Shown here: piece after piece, positions 1-7,515 of the stretch
Position numbering within the stretch: position 1 is the stretch's first letter
How the letters are laid out: the number at the start of each line of letters is the position of its first letter
Assembly (NCBI GenBank): GCA_002412795.1
Contig: DHVS01000010.1
Location: forward strand, 1-32,087
Direction: 5' to 3'
Source of the DNA: a bacterium UBP2_UBA5202
GTDB lineage: Bacteria; Edwardsbacteria; AC1; EtOH8
DNA: 32,087 nucleotides
Translations under genes and position numbers: made by a program
The notes under the pieces: model-generated
Told to the model about the DNA's origin: nothing
Seen by the model: the letters and a program-made list of their open reading frames with translations, nothing else
Database searches by the model: none

Positions 1-60
1 CCTGATTTTGCCAAAGTCCAGTAATTATATTAATAAGGTACGCTTCCAGTGTTTTACTTA

Positions 61-119
61 GAACTCATCCCCCGTCCCCTTCTCTTTAAAAGAGAAGGAG
101 AGATATAGGGGTTGAGTTC
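61..119. repeat. Imperfect palindromic repeat at the ftsX stop codon
   Basis: A nested inverted repeat. The outer arms at 61-72 and 108-119 pair with one mismatch; the inner arms at 78-86 (CCTTCTCTT) and 90-98 (AAGAGAAGG) pair perfectly around TAA. Its right end is the last base of the ftsX TAG stop. Its size and two-level pairing resemble REP/MITE-type dispersed elements, and it could also act as a 3' hairpin for ftsX mRNA. The structure is seen directly; mobility is inferred, because no second full copy lies in this window. Confidence 0.7.
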
Positions 120-982
120 TATATCCTTTTCAGAAATACCCGGGCCGCGCCCCAGCTGCCCAAAGCCCCCAGCAATACCCCGAAACCCAACAACAGGGCC
201 GATTCCCTCAGGGTAAAGAATCTCAGCATCCCGAACTGGGAGGATACCAGCTTCCAGCCGGCATAAAGCATGATGAGGCCTATCAGGCTGCCCAGCGCCC
301 CCTGCAGGAAACCCTCCAGCACAAAGGGCCGGCGGATGAAGCCGTCGGTGGCCCCCACCAGCCTCATGATCTCGATGGCCGGGCGCCGGGCATAAAGGGT
401 CAGCCGGATGGTGTTGAAGACGACTATCAGCACTGCGGCGCTGACGATGACCAGCAGGGAAAAATCTATGGCCACCAGCAGGCTGCCGATCCGGTAAAGC
501 TTGACCAGCCAGGATTTGCCGTACTCCACCTCTTCCACCCCCGGCAGTCTGGCGATATCCTCGGATATCCGGGCGATGGCCTGTGGATTCTGACGGTCGG
601 GATCAAGCGATACCTTGAATGACCGGGGCAGGGGGTTGTTCTCCAGCACCTCCAGGAAATCGCTGGCCGCGCCCATCTCCTGCCGGAACTCATCCAGGGC
701 TTCCTGCTTGGAGATGTAGCGGACCTGGCTGATCCCCTCCATCCCTTCGATGACCAGACGGGTCTTGGTAATGTTCTTCATCTCCGTTCCGTCGCTGATG
801 AAGGCCTGTATCTGGAACTTGCCCTTCAGGCTGCTGACGGCGCTCATGAAATTGAGGGTCACCAGCAGAAAGGTGCCCAACAGGAACAGGGCCGCCGTGA
901 TGCTGGAGACGGAGAGCAGGCTCAACAGCTTGGCCCGCTGCATGCCGGATATGGCTTCCCGCCAGTAATAACTGATGCTCAA
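119..982 (-). CDS. ftsX: Cell division ABC transporter permease FtsX
   Basis: 287-residue inner-membrane protein with the FtsX plan: short cytoplasmic N-terminus, TM1 at about 22-44, a periplasmic domain of about 120 residues, then TM2 (about 167-190), TM3 (about 222-243) and TM4 (about 262-283). The conserved block around residues 204-232 (EIMRLVGATDGFIRRPF, then a Gly-rich helix) is typical of the family. FtsX works with the ATPase FtsE to activate septal peptidoglycan hydrolases. The start is TTG at 982, supported by AAAGG nine bases upstream and by the family N-terminus; the next Met is residue 14. ftsE normally lies just upstream, overlapping or nearly so, but here the upstream side (983-1137) is gene-free and then holds an unrelated hydrolase. 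What lies downstream is outside the window. Confidence 0.93.
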   Translation of the reverse strand: MSISYYWREAISGMQRAKLLSLLSVSSITAALFLLGTFLLVTLNFMSAVSSLKGKFQIQAFISDGTEMKNITKTRLVIEGMEGISQVRYISKQEALDEFRQEMGAASDFLEVLENNPLPRSFKVSLDPDRQNPQAIARISEDIARLPGVEEVEYGKSWLVKLYRIGSLLVAIDFSLLVIVSAAVLIVVFNTIRLTLYARRPAIEIMRLVGATDGFIRRPFVLEGFLQGALGSLIGLIMLYAGWKLVSSQFGMLRFFTLRESALLLGFGVLLGALGSWGAARVFLKRI

Positions 983-1096
983 AATTAAGTACCTTTAATT
1001 TACTGGATTTGATTTTACCTCTTTTCACCCCTTAAAGCAATACCCAATTATCGAAGCTTCGTTCCGGGCTAACTAGGATATTGTATGATATAAATT

Positions 1097-1125
1097 ATCT
1101 GCGTAAATCTGCGTAATCTGCGGAT
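1097..1125. repeat. Iterated ATCTGCG repeat
   Basis: Three copies of ATCTGCG at 1097-1103, 1107-1113 and 1116-1122, spaced by TAA and TA, in the 155-bp gap between ftsX and the hydrolase gene. A related two-copy version is at 30253-30269. Probably a dispersed intergenic repeat; no function can be read from the sequence. The rest of the gap holds no gene I can see. Confidence 0.55.
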
Positions 1126-1137
1126 CGTATTCCCCGT

Positions 1138-1866
1138 TCACTTCATCGGCCGGATGCGCAGCTCCGTTCCCTTCACATCCTTCAACAGTTCCGGCAGGCC
1201 CGAGAGATCTGTCTCCCCGTAATGATATGGGTAAACTATCTTCGGCTTGAAGTCTTTGACCGCTTGAGCAAATTGTTCCGGGGTCATGGTGTAGGGCTGG
1301 TTCACCGGCAGAAAGGCTATGTCGATTTCTTTAAGCTGCGCCATCTCCGGCGTGTTCTCGGTGTCCCCGGCCAGGTAGATGTTTCTGCCGCCGATATTCA
1401 GCACGTACCCGTTGTCCCGGCCCTGGGGATGGAACTTGTCCCGTCCGGCGGTGGTGTTGTAGGCCGGTATCGCTTTAATGGTGATACCCTGGATGATGGC
1501 GCTGTCGCCCTGTTCCAGCGCCTGCCCGGACCTGAGGATGTTGCGGGCGGCATTGTTCAGCACCACCGCCGTGCCCTTTTTGGTCAGGGACGTAATGGCC
1601 TGGATATCAAAATGGTCATGATGCTCGTGGGTTACAAGGATCAGGTCGGCCTTCGGCATCTTTTTGTAGTCTGAATACTCGCTCACCGGATCGATATGGA
1701 TGATGAGATTCTTGTATTTCATCATTATTGTGGCGTGGCCGATGAAGTAGATGGTCAGCGGGCCGTCGTTGGTCTCGATGGTGTCGCTGGGGAACTGGGG
1801 CAGCGGGTCGGCGGAGATGGTGCTTGACAAAGCTAACAGCAAATAGGATGCGATCGCGGTTTTCAT
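1138..1866 (-). CDS. Secreted MBL-fold metal-dependent hydrolase (UlaG-like)
   Basis: 242 residues. An N-terminal signal peptide (about 1-19, ending ISA-DP) points to export. The metallo-beta-lactamase signature H80-x-H82-H83-D84-H85 (THEHHDH) is followed by a metal-ligand Asp in the AGDTE segment (about residue 170) and a late His in YPYHYGE (about 217). This pattern fits the compact lactamase_B_3 / UlaG-like branch of metal-dependent hydrolases rather than true beta-lactamases. The substrate cannot be read from the sequence. The start has a clear ribosome site (AAGGAGGC on the minus strand). The gene lies 47 bases downstream of the LtaS-like gene and is probably cotranscribed with it. Confidence 0.85.
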   Translation of the reverse strand: MKTAIASYLLLALSSTISADPLPQFPSDTIETNDGPLTIYFIGHATIMMKYKNLIIHIDPVSEYSDYKKMPKADLILVTHEHHDHFDIQAITSLTKKGTAVVLNNAARNILRSGQALEQGDSAIIQGITIKAIPAYNTTAGRDKFHPQGRDNGYVLNIGGRNIYLAGDTENTPEMAQLKEIDIAFLPVNQPYTMTPEQFAQAVKDFKPKIVYPYHYGETDLSGLPELLKDVKGTELRIRPMK

Positions 1867-1913
1867 AAAAGCCTCCTTGCAATGTTTTTCGGAATTGGAT
1901 TGGATTTATGCAG

Positions 1914-3890
1914 CTATTTAGTATCCCCTTCCCGGCAGATCCTATCCTGGGCAATGGCATACGAGGCTTGCTGGATATAGGCCCGCAGATACTCAAACAT
2001 TTTCCCGGCTTCTTCCGGCTTCGCTGTTTGCAGGTCATTCTTAAAACCGCTGTCATTCCTGTGATCATAAAAACCGTTGACCTTCTCCAGGTCGCTGACC
2101 AAAACCAGCCTGTCGTCGAAAACGGCGAACTCCGCCCCGTGGCGCACCACCGCGTAATGCTCCTTTTTGCCGGAGAGCAGCGAACTGCCCATGGAGGCGT
2201 GGGTGGAGGAGAGGCTGAGCAGGTCCAAAACCGTGGGCAGAATGTCCACCTGCGAACCGATGCCGTCATCCCGGGCAGGCGCCAGACCTTTAGGCCGGTA
2301 GATCAGCAGCGGCACCCGGAAGATGGAGGCAAAGTCGTTGCGCATGGAATGGTAGGGATGATCACCGGTTATTATGAATACTGTGTTTTCATACCAACCT
2401 TCTTTCCGGGCCTTGTCAAAGAATATTTTCAGGCTGTGATCGGAATAGCGCAAAGCCCGCCGGAACTTGTCGTCTTCCTTGTATCCTGCGAACAGGGCCT
2501 CCCGGTACCTTGGTATCTTAAGGGGATCGTGCGGCGACAGGGAGAATATCACCGAGGCAAAAGGTTTCTTGAAACTGTTGATCCGCGACAGGGCGTCCAA
2601 AAAGAACTCCTCGTCGTAAACCCCCCAGGTGCCGTCCTGCATGGAGTCGGCCAGTCCGGGAAAGTCCTCCTTGCCGTAGTATTTGAGGAACCCGGCGGTG
2701 CGGGCGTAGGCGTCAAAGCCCATGGAACCCACCTTGGCCCCGTGGTGGAACGAAGTGGTGTAGCCCCGTTTTAATAGGATGTGCCCCAGCCCCAGCACCC
2801 GGTTCATCTCGGCCCGGGAGCCGATGAAAGAATTGTTGTTGTAGAAGGCCGGTATGGACGTCAAAATGGCCGGCACCGCCTCCAGCGAACGCTGGGCATT
2901 GGCCATGAAGTTGGTGTAAAGCATTCCCTGCCGGGACAGGCTGTCGAAGAACGGCGTGGCCGAAGGACATCCGGCGATAGCCCCGATCTGCCCCGCCGAC
3001 CAGCTTTCCATGATGAAGATCACCAGGTTCAGTTTTTGCTCGGGACCGGGAAATTGCTTTTGTCTTAAGAAAGGATACTCCAGGTCTGCCATGGTTTCAT
3101 TGGGGTCGCGCAGCATCGTCTCCACCAGTTCCTGGGTCTGCTCCCGGGGCATGAACTGGAATTCCGCCAGCTTCGGCTGGCTTAAACTGCGCAGCACGGT
3201 AAAGGTGGAGTTAAGGGCCAGGTATCCCGCCGCCCGGCTCTCGCTAAAGAAGGCGTGATTCTGCCGGATGGGCTTGGACTGCAGGCCGCCCCGGATCCCC
3301 AGCACCGCCAGCCCGACGATCAGGACCAGGCTTAGGGATTCGGCGAATGGGTTGAATTTATAGGCGGTCTTTTTGTCCAGCCGGGAAAAGAACTTCAGGC
3401 TGGAGTAAATGAACAAGCCCGTCAGCACGGCCAAAAGTAGGAACAGCGGCCAGTAGCCCCGGACCAGGCTGGGGACCATGTCCATCGTTTCGCGGGGCAT
3501 GGTGAACAGCTCGAACATCAGGCGGCGCTGGGTGAAGCCGTAATAGCCGTAATCGGTCAGGTTCACGATGAAGCCCGGAATGTTCATCAGCCAGAAAAGC
3601 GCCAGCATTGTTTTGGAATACCATTGAAACCTCCCGGGGAACCCCGGCAGGTTGTACAACAGCAGAATGACCCCGTTCAGCATCAGCAGGGCCGAGAGGT
3701 CGAAGCGCAGGCCGTAGACAAAGGCCCACAGCACCTGCCCGGCCGGCACGTCGGCAAAATACTGGCGGTTTGCGATCAGAAAGCCCAGCCGCAGGAGTTC
3801 ATAGCAGACCAGGAGATATGCCAGCCCCAGGATGGTTATCCGTAAGGGTTTTGGGACCAGACCAAGGATATATGTTTTTAGGTTTTTCAT
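1914..3890 (-). CDS. LtaS-like membrane phosphoglycerol transferase / sulfatase-fold protein
   Basis: 658 residues. Several N-terminal transmembrane helices lie between about 15 and 200; the catalytic domain is an alkaline-phosphatase-superfamily (sulfatase, PF00884) domain from about 287 to 600. Visible motifs: IFIMESWS with E295 (metal ligand), AQRSLEAVPAIL with S335 where LtaS enzymes carry the catalytic Thr, SPHDP (H453), and TGDHPYH (D510, H511). Family knowledge suggests transfer of phosphoglycerol or phosphoethanolamine-type groups to envelope glycans or lipids on the outer face of the inner membrane. LtaS-like enzymes also occur in diderms (OpgB type), so this does not imply a Gram-positive host. 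No clear ribosome site precedes the ATG. The function class is likely, the substrate unknown. Confidence 0.85.
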   Translation of the reverse strand: MKNLKTYILGLVPKPLRITILGLAYLLVCYELLRLGFLIANRQYFADVPAGQVLWAFVYGLRFDLSALLMLNGVILLLYNLPGFPGRFQWYSKTMLALFWLMNIPGFIVNLTDYGYYGFTQRRLMFELFTMPRETMDMVPSLVRGYWPLFLLLAVLTGLFIYSSLKFFSRLDKKTAYKFNPFAESLSLVLIVGLAVLGIRGGLQSKPIRQNHAFFSESRAAGYLALNSTFTVLRSLSQPKLAEFQFMPREQTQELVETMLRDPNETMADLEYPFLRQKQFPGPEQKLNLVIFIMESWSAGQIGAIAGCPSATPFFDSLSRQGMLYTNFMANAQRSLEAVPAILTSIPAFYNNNSFIGSRAEMNRVLGLGHILLKRGYTTSFHHGAKVGSMGFDAYARTAGFLKYYGKEDFPGLADSMQDGTWGVYDEEFFLDALSRINSFKKPFASVIFSLSPHDPLKIPRYREALFAGYKEDDKFRRALRYSDHSLKIFFDKARKEGWYENTVFIITGDHPYHSMRNDFASIFRVPLLIYRPKGLAPARDDGIGSQVDILPTVLDLLSLSSTHASMGSSLLSGKKEHYAVVRHGAEFAVFDDRLVLVSDLEKVNGFYDHRNDSGFKNDLQTAKPEEAGKMFEYLRAYIQQASYAIAQDRICREGDTK

Positions 3891-4263
3891 TAAAATGCAA
3901 ACGAACTTATGTAAATCCTGATTTTCACGTATTCCTTTATAGCGATAGCCTAAAGACTATCGCTACAATCCATCAAGGCTCGCACTGAGCATGGCCGAAG
4001 CGCCTCTGCCGAGTCCTGCCATGGCAGCCTGATTTATCAGGGTTGATGATTAGTAGCGATACCATTCATGGTATCGCATAGAGAAAAGATGAATATGTAA
4101 AGGCCACGTATTAGGGGAATCATGTAAATCCGCCTGCGCTTTAATTGTTGGCTTCTTCAAGCGCCAACCGCTTACGCTATTATATTTATTACCTCGTGCT
4201 CCTTAGCTACAGCGGTGGCGCAAGCTTCAGCGGAGGCGCTCCTGTCTTCCCCGGTAAACCCCG
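3891..4263. repeat. Gene-free block of palindromic and direct repeats
   Basis: 373 bp with no convincing gene. Inverted repeats seen: TAGCGATAG (3940-3948) with CTATCGCTA (3957-3965); CCTGAT/ATCAGG (4028-4041); a near-perfect 22-bp palindrome at 4056-4077 (GCGATACCAT, TC, ATGGTATCGC); and GTTGGC/GCCAAC (about 4146-4167). A long-range inverted pair joins 3999-4009 to 4230-4240 (10 of 11). A direct repeat lies at 4205-4221 and 4223-4239 (15 of 17). GTAAATCC motifs lie at 3911 and 4124. The layout suggests clustered REP/MITE elements, perhaps one decayed element of about 300 bp. No transposase is present. Confidence 0.65.
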
Positions 4264-4785
4264 TTATTTCTTGTACTCTTCCGCCAACTCCACATAATGC
4301 CGGGCGCTGGCCCGGATCTTCTCCACCGCCTCTTCCGGCAGCTGCCGCTTGACCTCGGCCGGCATGCCCATCACCATGGAGCGGGGCGGGATCTGCTGGC
4401 CTTCCTTGACCAGGGCCCCGGCCGCGACCACCGAGCCGGCCCCGATCCTGGCCCCGGAAAGCACCGTGGCCCCCATGCCTATCAGGCAGTCGTCCTCTAT
4501 CTTGCAGCCGTGCAGGATGGCCCCGTGCCCGACGGTGACCCGGTCGCCGATGATGGTGGCGCAGTCCCCCAGCCCCCGGTCGTTAAGGTCCACGTGGATC
4601 ACCGTGTTCTCCTGGATGTTGGTCTCCCTGCCGATGCGGATGTGGTTGATGTCCGCCCGGATGGCCACCCCGTACCAGATGCTGGCCTTTTCTCCGATCT
4701 CCACATCGCCGATGATGACCGCGGTTTCGGCCACGAAGGCGGCGGAGCTGATCTTGGGGGTTTTATCTTTGTAGGACTTCATCAC
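4264..4785 (-). CDS. Gamma-class carbonic anhydrase-like protein (left-handed beta-helix)
   Basis: 173 residues built of hexapeptide repeats (ADINHIRIG, ATIIGDRVTVG, CLIGMGATVLSGARIG and others) that fold as a left-handed beta-helix. The metal-binding His triad of the gamma carbonic anhydrase family is present: H64 (VIHVD), H87 and H92 (GHGAILHG), with 22 and 4 intervening residues as expected. A C-terminal helical tail (about 150-173) matches the YrdA/PaaY/CaiE branch. Such proteins trimerise; many have weak or unproven carbonic anhydrase activity, so CO2 hydration is a family inference. The start could be GTG at 4785 or ATG at 4782; the GAGGA ribosome site at 4795-4799 is spaced better for the GTG. 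Confidence 0.9.
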   Translation of the reverse strand: MMKSYKDKTPKISSAAFVAETAVIIGDVEIGEKASIWYGVAIRADINHIRIGRETNIQENTVIHVDLNDRGLGDCATIIGDRVTVGHGAILHGCKIEDDCLIGMGATVLSGARIGAGSVVAAGALVKEGQQIPPRSMVMGMPAEVKRQLPEEAVEKIRASARHYVELAEEYKK

Positions 4786-4825
4786 TTTCTAATTTCCTCT
4801 AATATTAATTGTGATTTTCGCCTAT

Positions 4826-5467
4826 TTATTTGCCGTACCTTATAGCGTCTTTTTCTATAATACTTGAATCCAAGACAAAACCAATATTTAAATACGGTTC
4901 ATTTTTTTTCAAGTAGCTATTATTAATTGGAAAACGACAATCAACATATGTTTTTATTTTTTTAACCCCTATCTTGAATCCGAACAATATTTCAGTAAAT
5001 ATTACAGGGCTTTTTTCATAAAATAAATAATAATCCGTATTCAATCCTCCGCCCATCCATAAATGTTTCTTGGATAAAGGTGCATAAACTTTTGCATTAC
5101 CCAATACTATGGGAGTTATTAACACAACACTTGTTGGTATTAACAATATTGCATCCATCTTGCTGTCAGCAGCACACCACAATGCTGCAAATGAAAGCAT
5201 TGTGAATAAGGTATTTGATGAGACTCTTCTCCTATGGTCGGCAGCAGTTATTATTGACACACTCATTAACTCCGTCTCGAACCATGCTTTGTCGTAATTA
5301 AATAAACATAACTTAAAGTTGTTTTGTTTGTTCATCGAATAATTTATTTCCGTATTTGTATAACCCCATATCGTCTCATCTTCTTCATCATAAGAAAATC
5401 CCTGGGCCTTTGAGAGCCCATATAAAACAAAAACAATAAACAGCAATGTCATTACTATTTTTTTCAT
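4826..5467 (-). CDS. Uncharacterised AT-rich secreted protein
   Basis: 213 residues that I do not recognise. An N-terminal signal peptide (about 1-22, ending SKAQ) is clear. Two hydrophobic stretches follow near the middle (around SFAALWCAADS and AILLIPTSVVLITPIVLG). The C-terminal third alternates in a beta-strand manner (LNTDYYLFYEKSPVIFTEILFGFKIG and similar), as in small envelope or outer-membrane proteins. The DNA is visibly AT-rich, with many Ile, Lys, Asn and Tyr codons, unlike the GC-rich genes on both sides, and the flanking spacers are AT-rich too. This suggests recent acquisition. An AAGGAG ribosome site lies about 12 bases before the ATG. Confidence 0.65.
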   Translation of the reverse strand: MKKIVMTLLFIVFVLYGLSKAQGFSYDEEDETIWGYTNTEINYSMNKQNNFKLCLFNYDKAWFETELMSVSIITAADHRRRVSSNTLFTMLSFAALWCAADSKMDAILLIPTSVVLITPIVLGNAKVYAPLSKKHLWMGGGLNTDYYLFYEKSPVIFTEILFGFKIGVKKIKTYVDCRFPINNSYLKKNEPYLNIGFVLDSSIIEKDAIRYGK

Positions 5468-5531
5468 TCCGGTACAGATCTCCTTAATATATATTCTACT
5501 GATTTAAGATATTTGAGCATGACGGATTATT

Positions 5532-6077
5532 TCAAAGCCCCAGATCCCCTGAGATCCCCTGCATGGCCTTCAGGCACTTCCCAACGAAGTCCTCCAAGCT
5601 AAGCCCCAGCCGGTCGCAGGTCTGGATCTGCTCCCGGTTGGCTCCGGCCGCAAAGCGCTTTTCCTTGTAGCGCTTCATGATGAACGGCACGTCCAGGTTG
5701 GCCAGCTTCTTGCTGGGGTGCATCAGGGCTGCGGCGACTATCAGCCCGGTCAGGGAGTCCGCCGCATACAGGGCAAAGTCCATCTTGCTTTTTGCCTCCA
5801 CGTGCCCGGGGTGGGCCTGGATGCAATAAATGACCTCGTCCGGGATGCCCCTGCCCTCCAGCATCTGGGCGGTGACCTTGCCGTGATTGGGGAAATCATT
5901 CACCGTCTGGTCGTAGTCCAGGTCGTGCAGCAGCCCGGCCAGGCCCCACTGGTCAGCATCCTCTTTGAAATGGGTGGCCAGCTCCCGCATGCAGGCCTCG
6001 GCCGCCAGCATGTGCTTCTGCAGATTTTTGTTGGGAATGGTCTGTTCCATCAGGGCTTTTGCCTCGTTCCGTTCCAT
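5532..6077 (-). CDS. HD (HDIG-type) domain phosphohydrolase-like protein
   Basis: 181 residues. It carries the HD-superfamily metal site: H21 (first helix), H51-D52 (LLHDLDYD), and a later His-rich segment (AHPGH, about residue 90) followed by a Lys/Asp helix. This arrangement matches the small HDIG proteins of unknown substrate found in many bacteria; HD enzymes usually hydrolyse phosphoesters of nucleotides. A good AGGAG site lies five bases before the ATG. It is in tandem with the lipoprotein gene upstream (63-bp gap), possibly in one transcript. The specific reaction is unknown. Confidence 0.85.
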   Translation of the reverse strand: MERNEAKALMEQTIPNKNLQKHMLAAEACMRELATHFKEDADQWGLAGLLHDLDYDQTVNDFPNHGKVTAQMLEGRGIPDEVIYCIQAHPGHVEAKSKMDFALYAADSLTGLIVAAALMHPSKKLANLDVPFIMKRYKEKRFAAGANREQIQTCDRLGLSLEDFVGKCLKAMQGISGDLGL

Positions 6078-6140
6078 GAGTTCTCCTATGGTTGTTTTAA
6101 ATTAAAAGTCTTTCTCCCGTGGCCGGGTAGCCCGGTACGT

Positions 6141-6671
6141 CTATTGGACCAGCCTCTTGGAGAAGTCGTCAATAATTCCCTTGAGCTCGATATCGTTCAC
6201 CGGGTACTCAAAGGTCTTTTGCATTAGCGGCTTCAGTTTCTGGTGGGCCTCGATAAAGCCCTGCGATGATTCCCGGGCCTCCCACCGCCACTTGTCGGCA
6301 ATGTCCACCTTTTTGTCAAAGTCCTTGATGGCGGAGGCCTGCTCCTCGCAGTCCAGCAGCTCCGTGCCGAAGGTAAACCCTGTCTTTTTTGCCTCCTTGA
6401 GCAGGTTTATGAAATCGTCATTGAATCGCCTCAGCTTCCCGGAGGAGGGCGGATAGACCAGGATCGCCTGCTTGCGCAGGTTTTCGATGTTTTCCGAGAA
6501 CTTGGCGAAATCTTCGGGCAGGCAGTTGCTGAAGTCGTTGGCCAGCTCGGCGTACTGGACCACCAGCGGCCTTACGGCGCGGAGATACTCCTGGTCGGCC
6601 CGGCTGGACCCGCAGCCGACAAAGGAAAACGCTGCCAGGCAGCATACCGCGGCAATGAACAAGTATCGCAT
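6141..6671 (-). CDS. Putative lipoprotein of unknown function
   Basis: 176 residues. The N-terminus (MRYLFIAAVCCLAAFSFVGC) is a lipoprotein signal with C20 as the likely acylated cysteine, so the product should be anchored to a membrane facing the periplasm. The mature part is strongly helical and charged, with heptad-like stretches (about 25-60 and 115-176) and a single pair of Trp residues; it could be a helical bundle. No enzyme motif is visible and I do not recognise the family. The ATG is preceded by AGGAG at a seven-base spacing. It is divergent from mtgA (74 bp between starts) and upstream of the HD gene. Confidence 0.7.
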   Translation of the reverse strand: MRYLFIAAVCCLAAFSFVGCGSSRADQEYLRAVRPLVVQYAELANDFSNCLPEDFAKFSENIENLRKQAILVYPPSSGKLRRFNDDFINLLKEAKKTGFTFGTELLDCEEQASAIKDFDKKVDIADKWRWEARESSQGFIEAHQKLKPLMQKTFEYPVNDIELKGIIDDFSKRLVQ

Positions 6672-6709
6672 CTTTGATCTCCTGGTTTAAAGTTATGTTA
6701 GGATATGGC

Positions 6710-6738
6710 TTGACTTCTTAAACCCGATAAAGGATAAT
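6710..6738 (+). promoter_or_regulatory. Sigma70-type promoter for mtgA
   Basis: TTGACT (6710-6715), a 17-base spacer, and GATAAT (6733-6738). The ATG of mtgA is at 6746, so transcription from this promoter would begin at about the start codon and give a leaderless or nearly leaderless mRNA. An AAAGGA motif 11 bases before the ATG would then lie upstream of the transcript start. A different, weaker promoter further upstream cannot be excluded. Confidence 0.5.
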
Positions 6739-6745
6739 TCATCTC

Positions 6746-7492
6746 ATGCGCAGACTGACCAACAAAATAAAACGACTGATCATCTGGGGACTGTTACTGC
6801 TGGCGGCCTATGTCCTGGCCTCGGTGGCCTGGGACATGCTTCACTTGCCGCAGATAGACGGGATGAAGACCAAGAATCCAAAGACCACCGCCCTGATTGA
6901 ACAGCGGAGAAGAGAGGCCCGGGCCAGGGGACAGTCTTTTTCGCCCAACCAGGAGTTCGTGCCCTACGGGCAGATATCTCCCCATCTGAAAAACGCGGTG
7001 CTGGTGGCCGAGGACGCCGGGTTCTTCTCCCATCAGGGGATAGACTACGCCGAGGTCAGGGAGGCCATCAAGGCCGACTGGAAAAAGAAAGCTTTCGCCC
7101 GGGGTGCCTCCACCATCACCATGCAGCTGGCCAAGAACCTGTATCTGTCCACCTCCAAGAGCCTGACCCGGAAGCTGTCCGAGGCGGTGCTGGCCCGCCG
7201 GATGGACGACCAATTGAGCAAGGCCAGGATCTTTGAACTGTACCTGAATTACATCGAATGGGGTCCGGGATTGTTCGGGTGCCAGGCGGCTTCGCGCTTT
7301 TACTTCGGCTGTGAGGTTTCGCAGCTGACGCCGGAGCAGGCCGTCAGAATGGCTTCGATCATCATCAATCCCCGGAGATACGGGCCCTTTGCCGATAGCA
7401 AGAGGATGTCCACCCGCCGCAAATGGATCGCCCAGAAGATGCTGGAATACGGACATTTGAGCGAAATGGAATACCGGTCTTTAAGTTTCTGA
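6746..7492 (+). CDS. mtgA: Monofunctional peptidoglycan glycosyltransferase MtgA
   Basis: 248 residues with one N-terminal transmembrane helix (about 10-28) and a GT51 transglycosylase domain (about 60-245). Diagnostic motifs: E89-D90-x-x-F-F-S-H96-x-G (donor-site catalytic Glu), GASTITMQLAKN (120-131), RKLSEAVLARRMDDQLSKARIFELYLN with the conserved ELYLN, and the closing AxxxxxPRRYGP-type segment. No transpeptidase domain follows, so this is the stand-alone enzyme that polymerises lipid II into glycan strands at the inner membrane. It is the only plus-strand gene in the first 14 kb, divergent from a lipoprotein gene and convergent with the Mth938-like gene 23 bases downstream. Confidence 0.93.
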   Translation: MRRLTNKIKRLIIWGLLLLAAYVLASVAWDMLHLPQIDGMKTKNPKTTALIEQRRREARARGQSFSPNQEFVPYGQISPHLKNAVLVAEDAGFFSHQGIDYAEVREAIKADWKKKAFARGASTITMQLAKNLYLSTSKSLTRKLSEAVLARRMDDQLSKARIFELYLNYIEWGPGLFGCQAASRFYFGCEVSQLTPEQAVRMASIIINPRRYGPFADSKRMSTRRKWIAQKMLEYGHLSEMEYRSLSF

Positions 7493-7515
7493 TCCAGGGA
7501 TTAAAAGGAACCCGT

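Noticed and set aside
1097..1125. CRISPR array
   Set aside because: Repeat units are only seven bases with 2-3 base spacing; no spacers or cas genes.
1914..3890. LtaS-like gene as evidence for a Gram-positive host
   Set aside because: LtaS/OpgB-like sulfatase-fold enzymes occur in diderms too, and the outer-membrane barrel and other genes argue for a diderm.
6088..6140. Repeat shared with the leader at 17296-17345
   Set aside because: Similarity is limited to AATTAAAA and a loose C/T-rich stretch; too weak to support a family.
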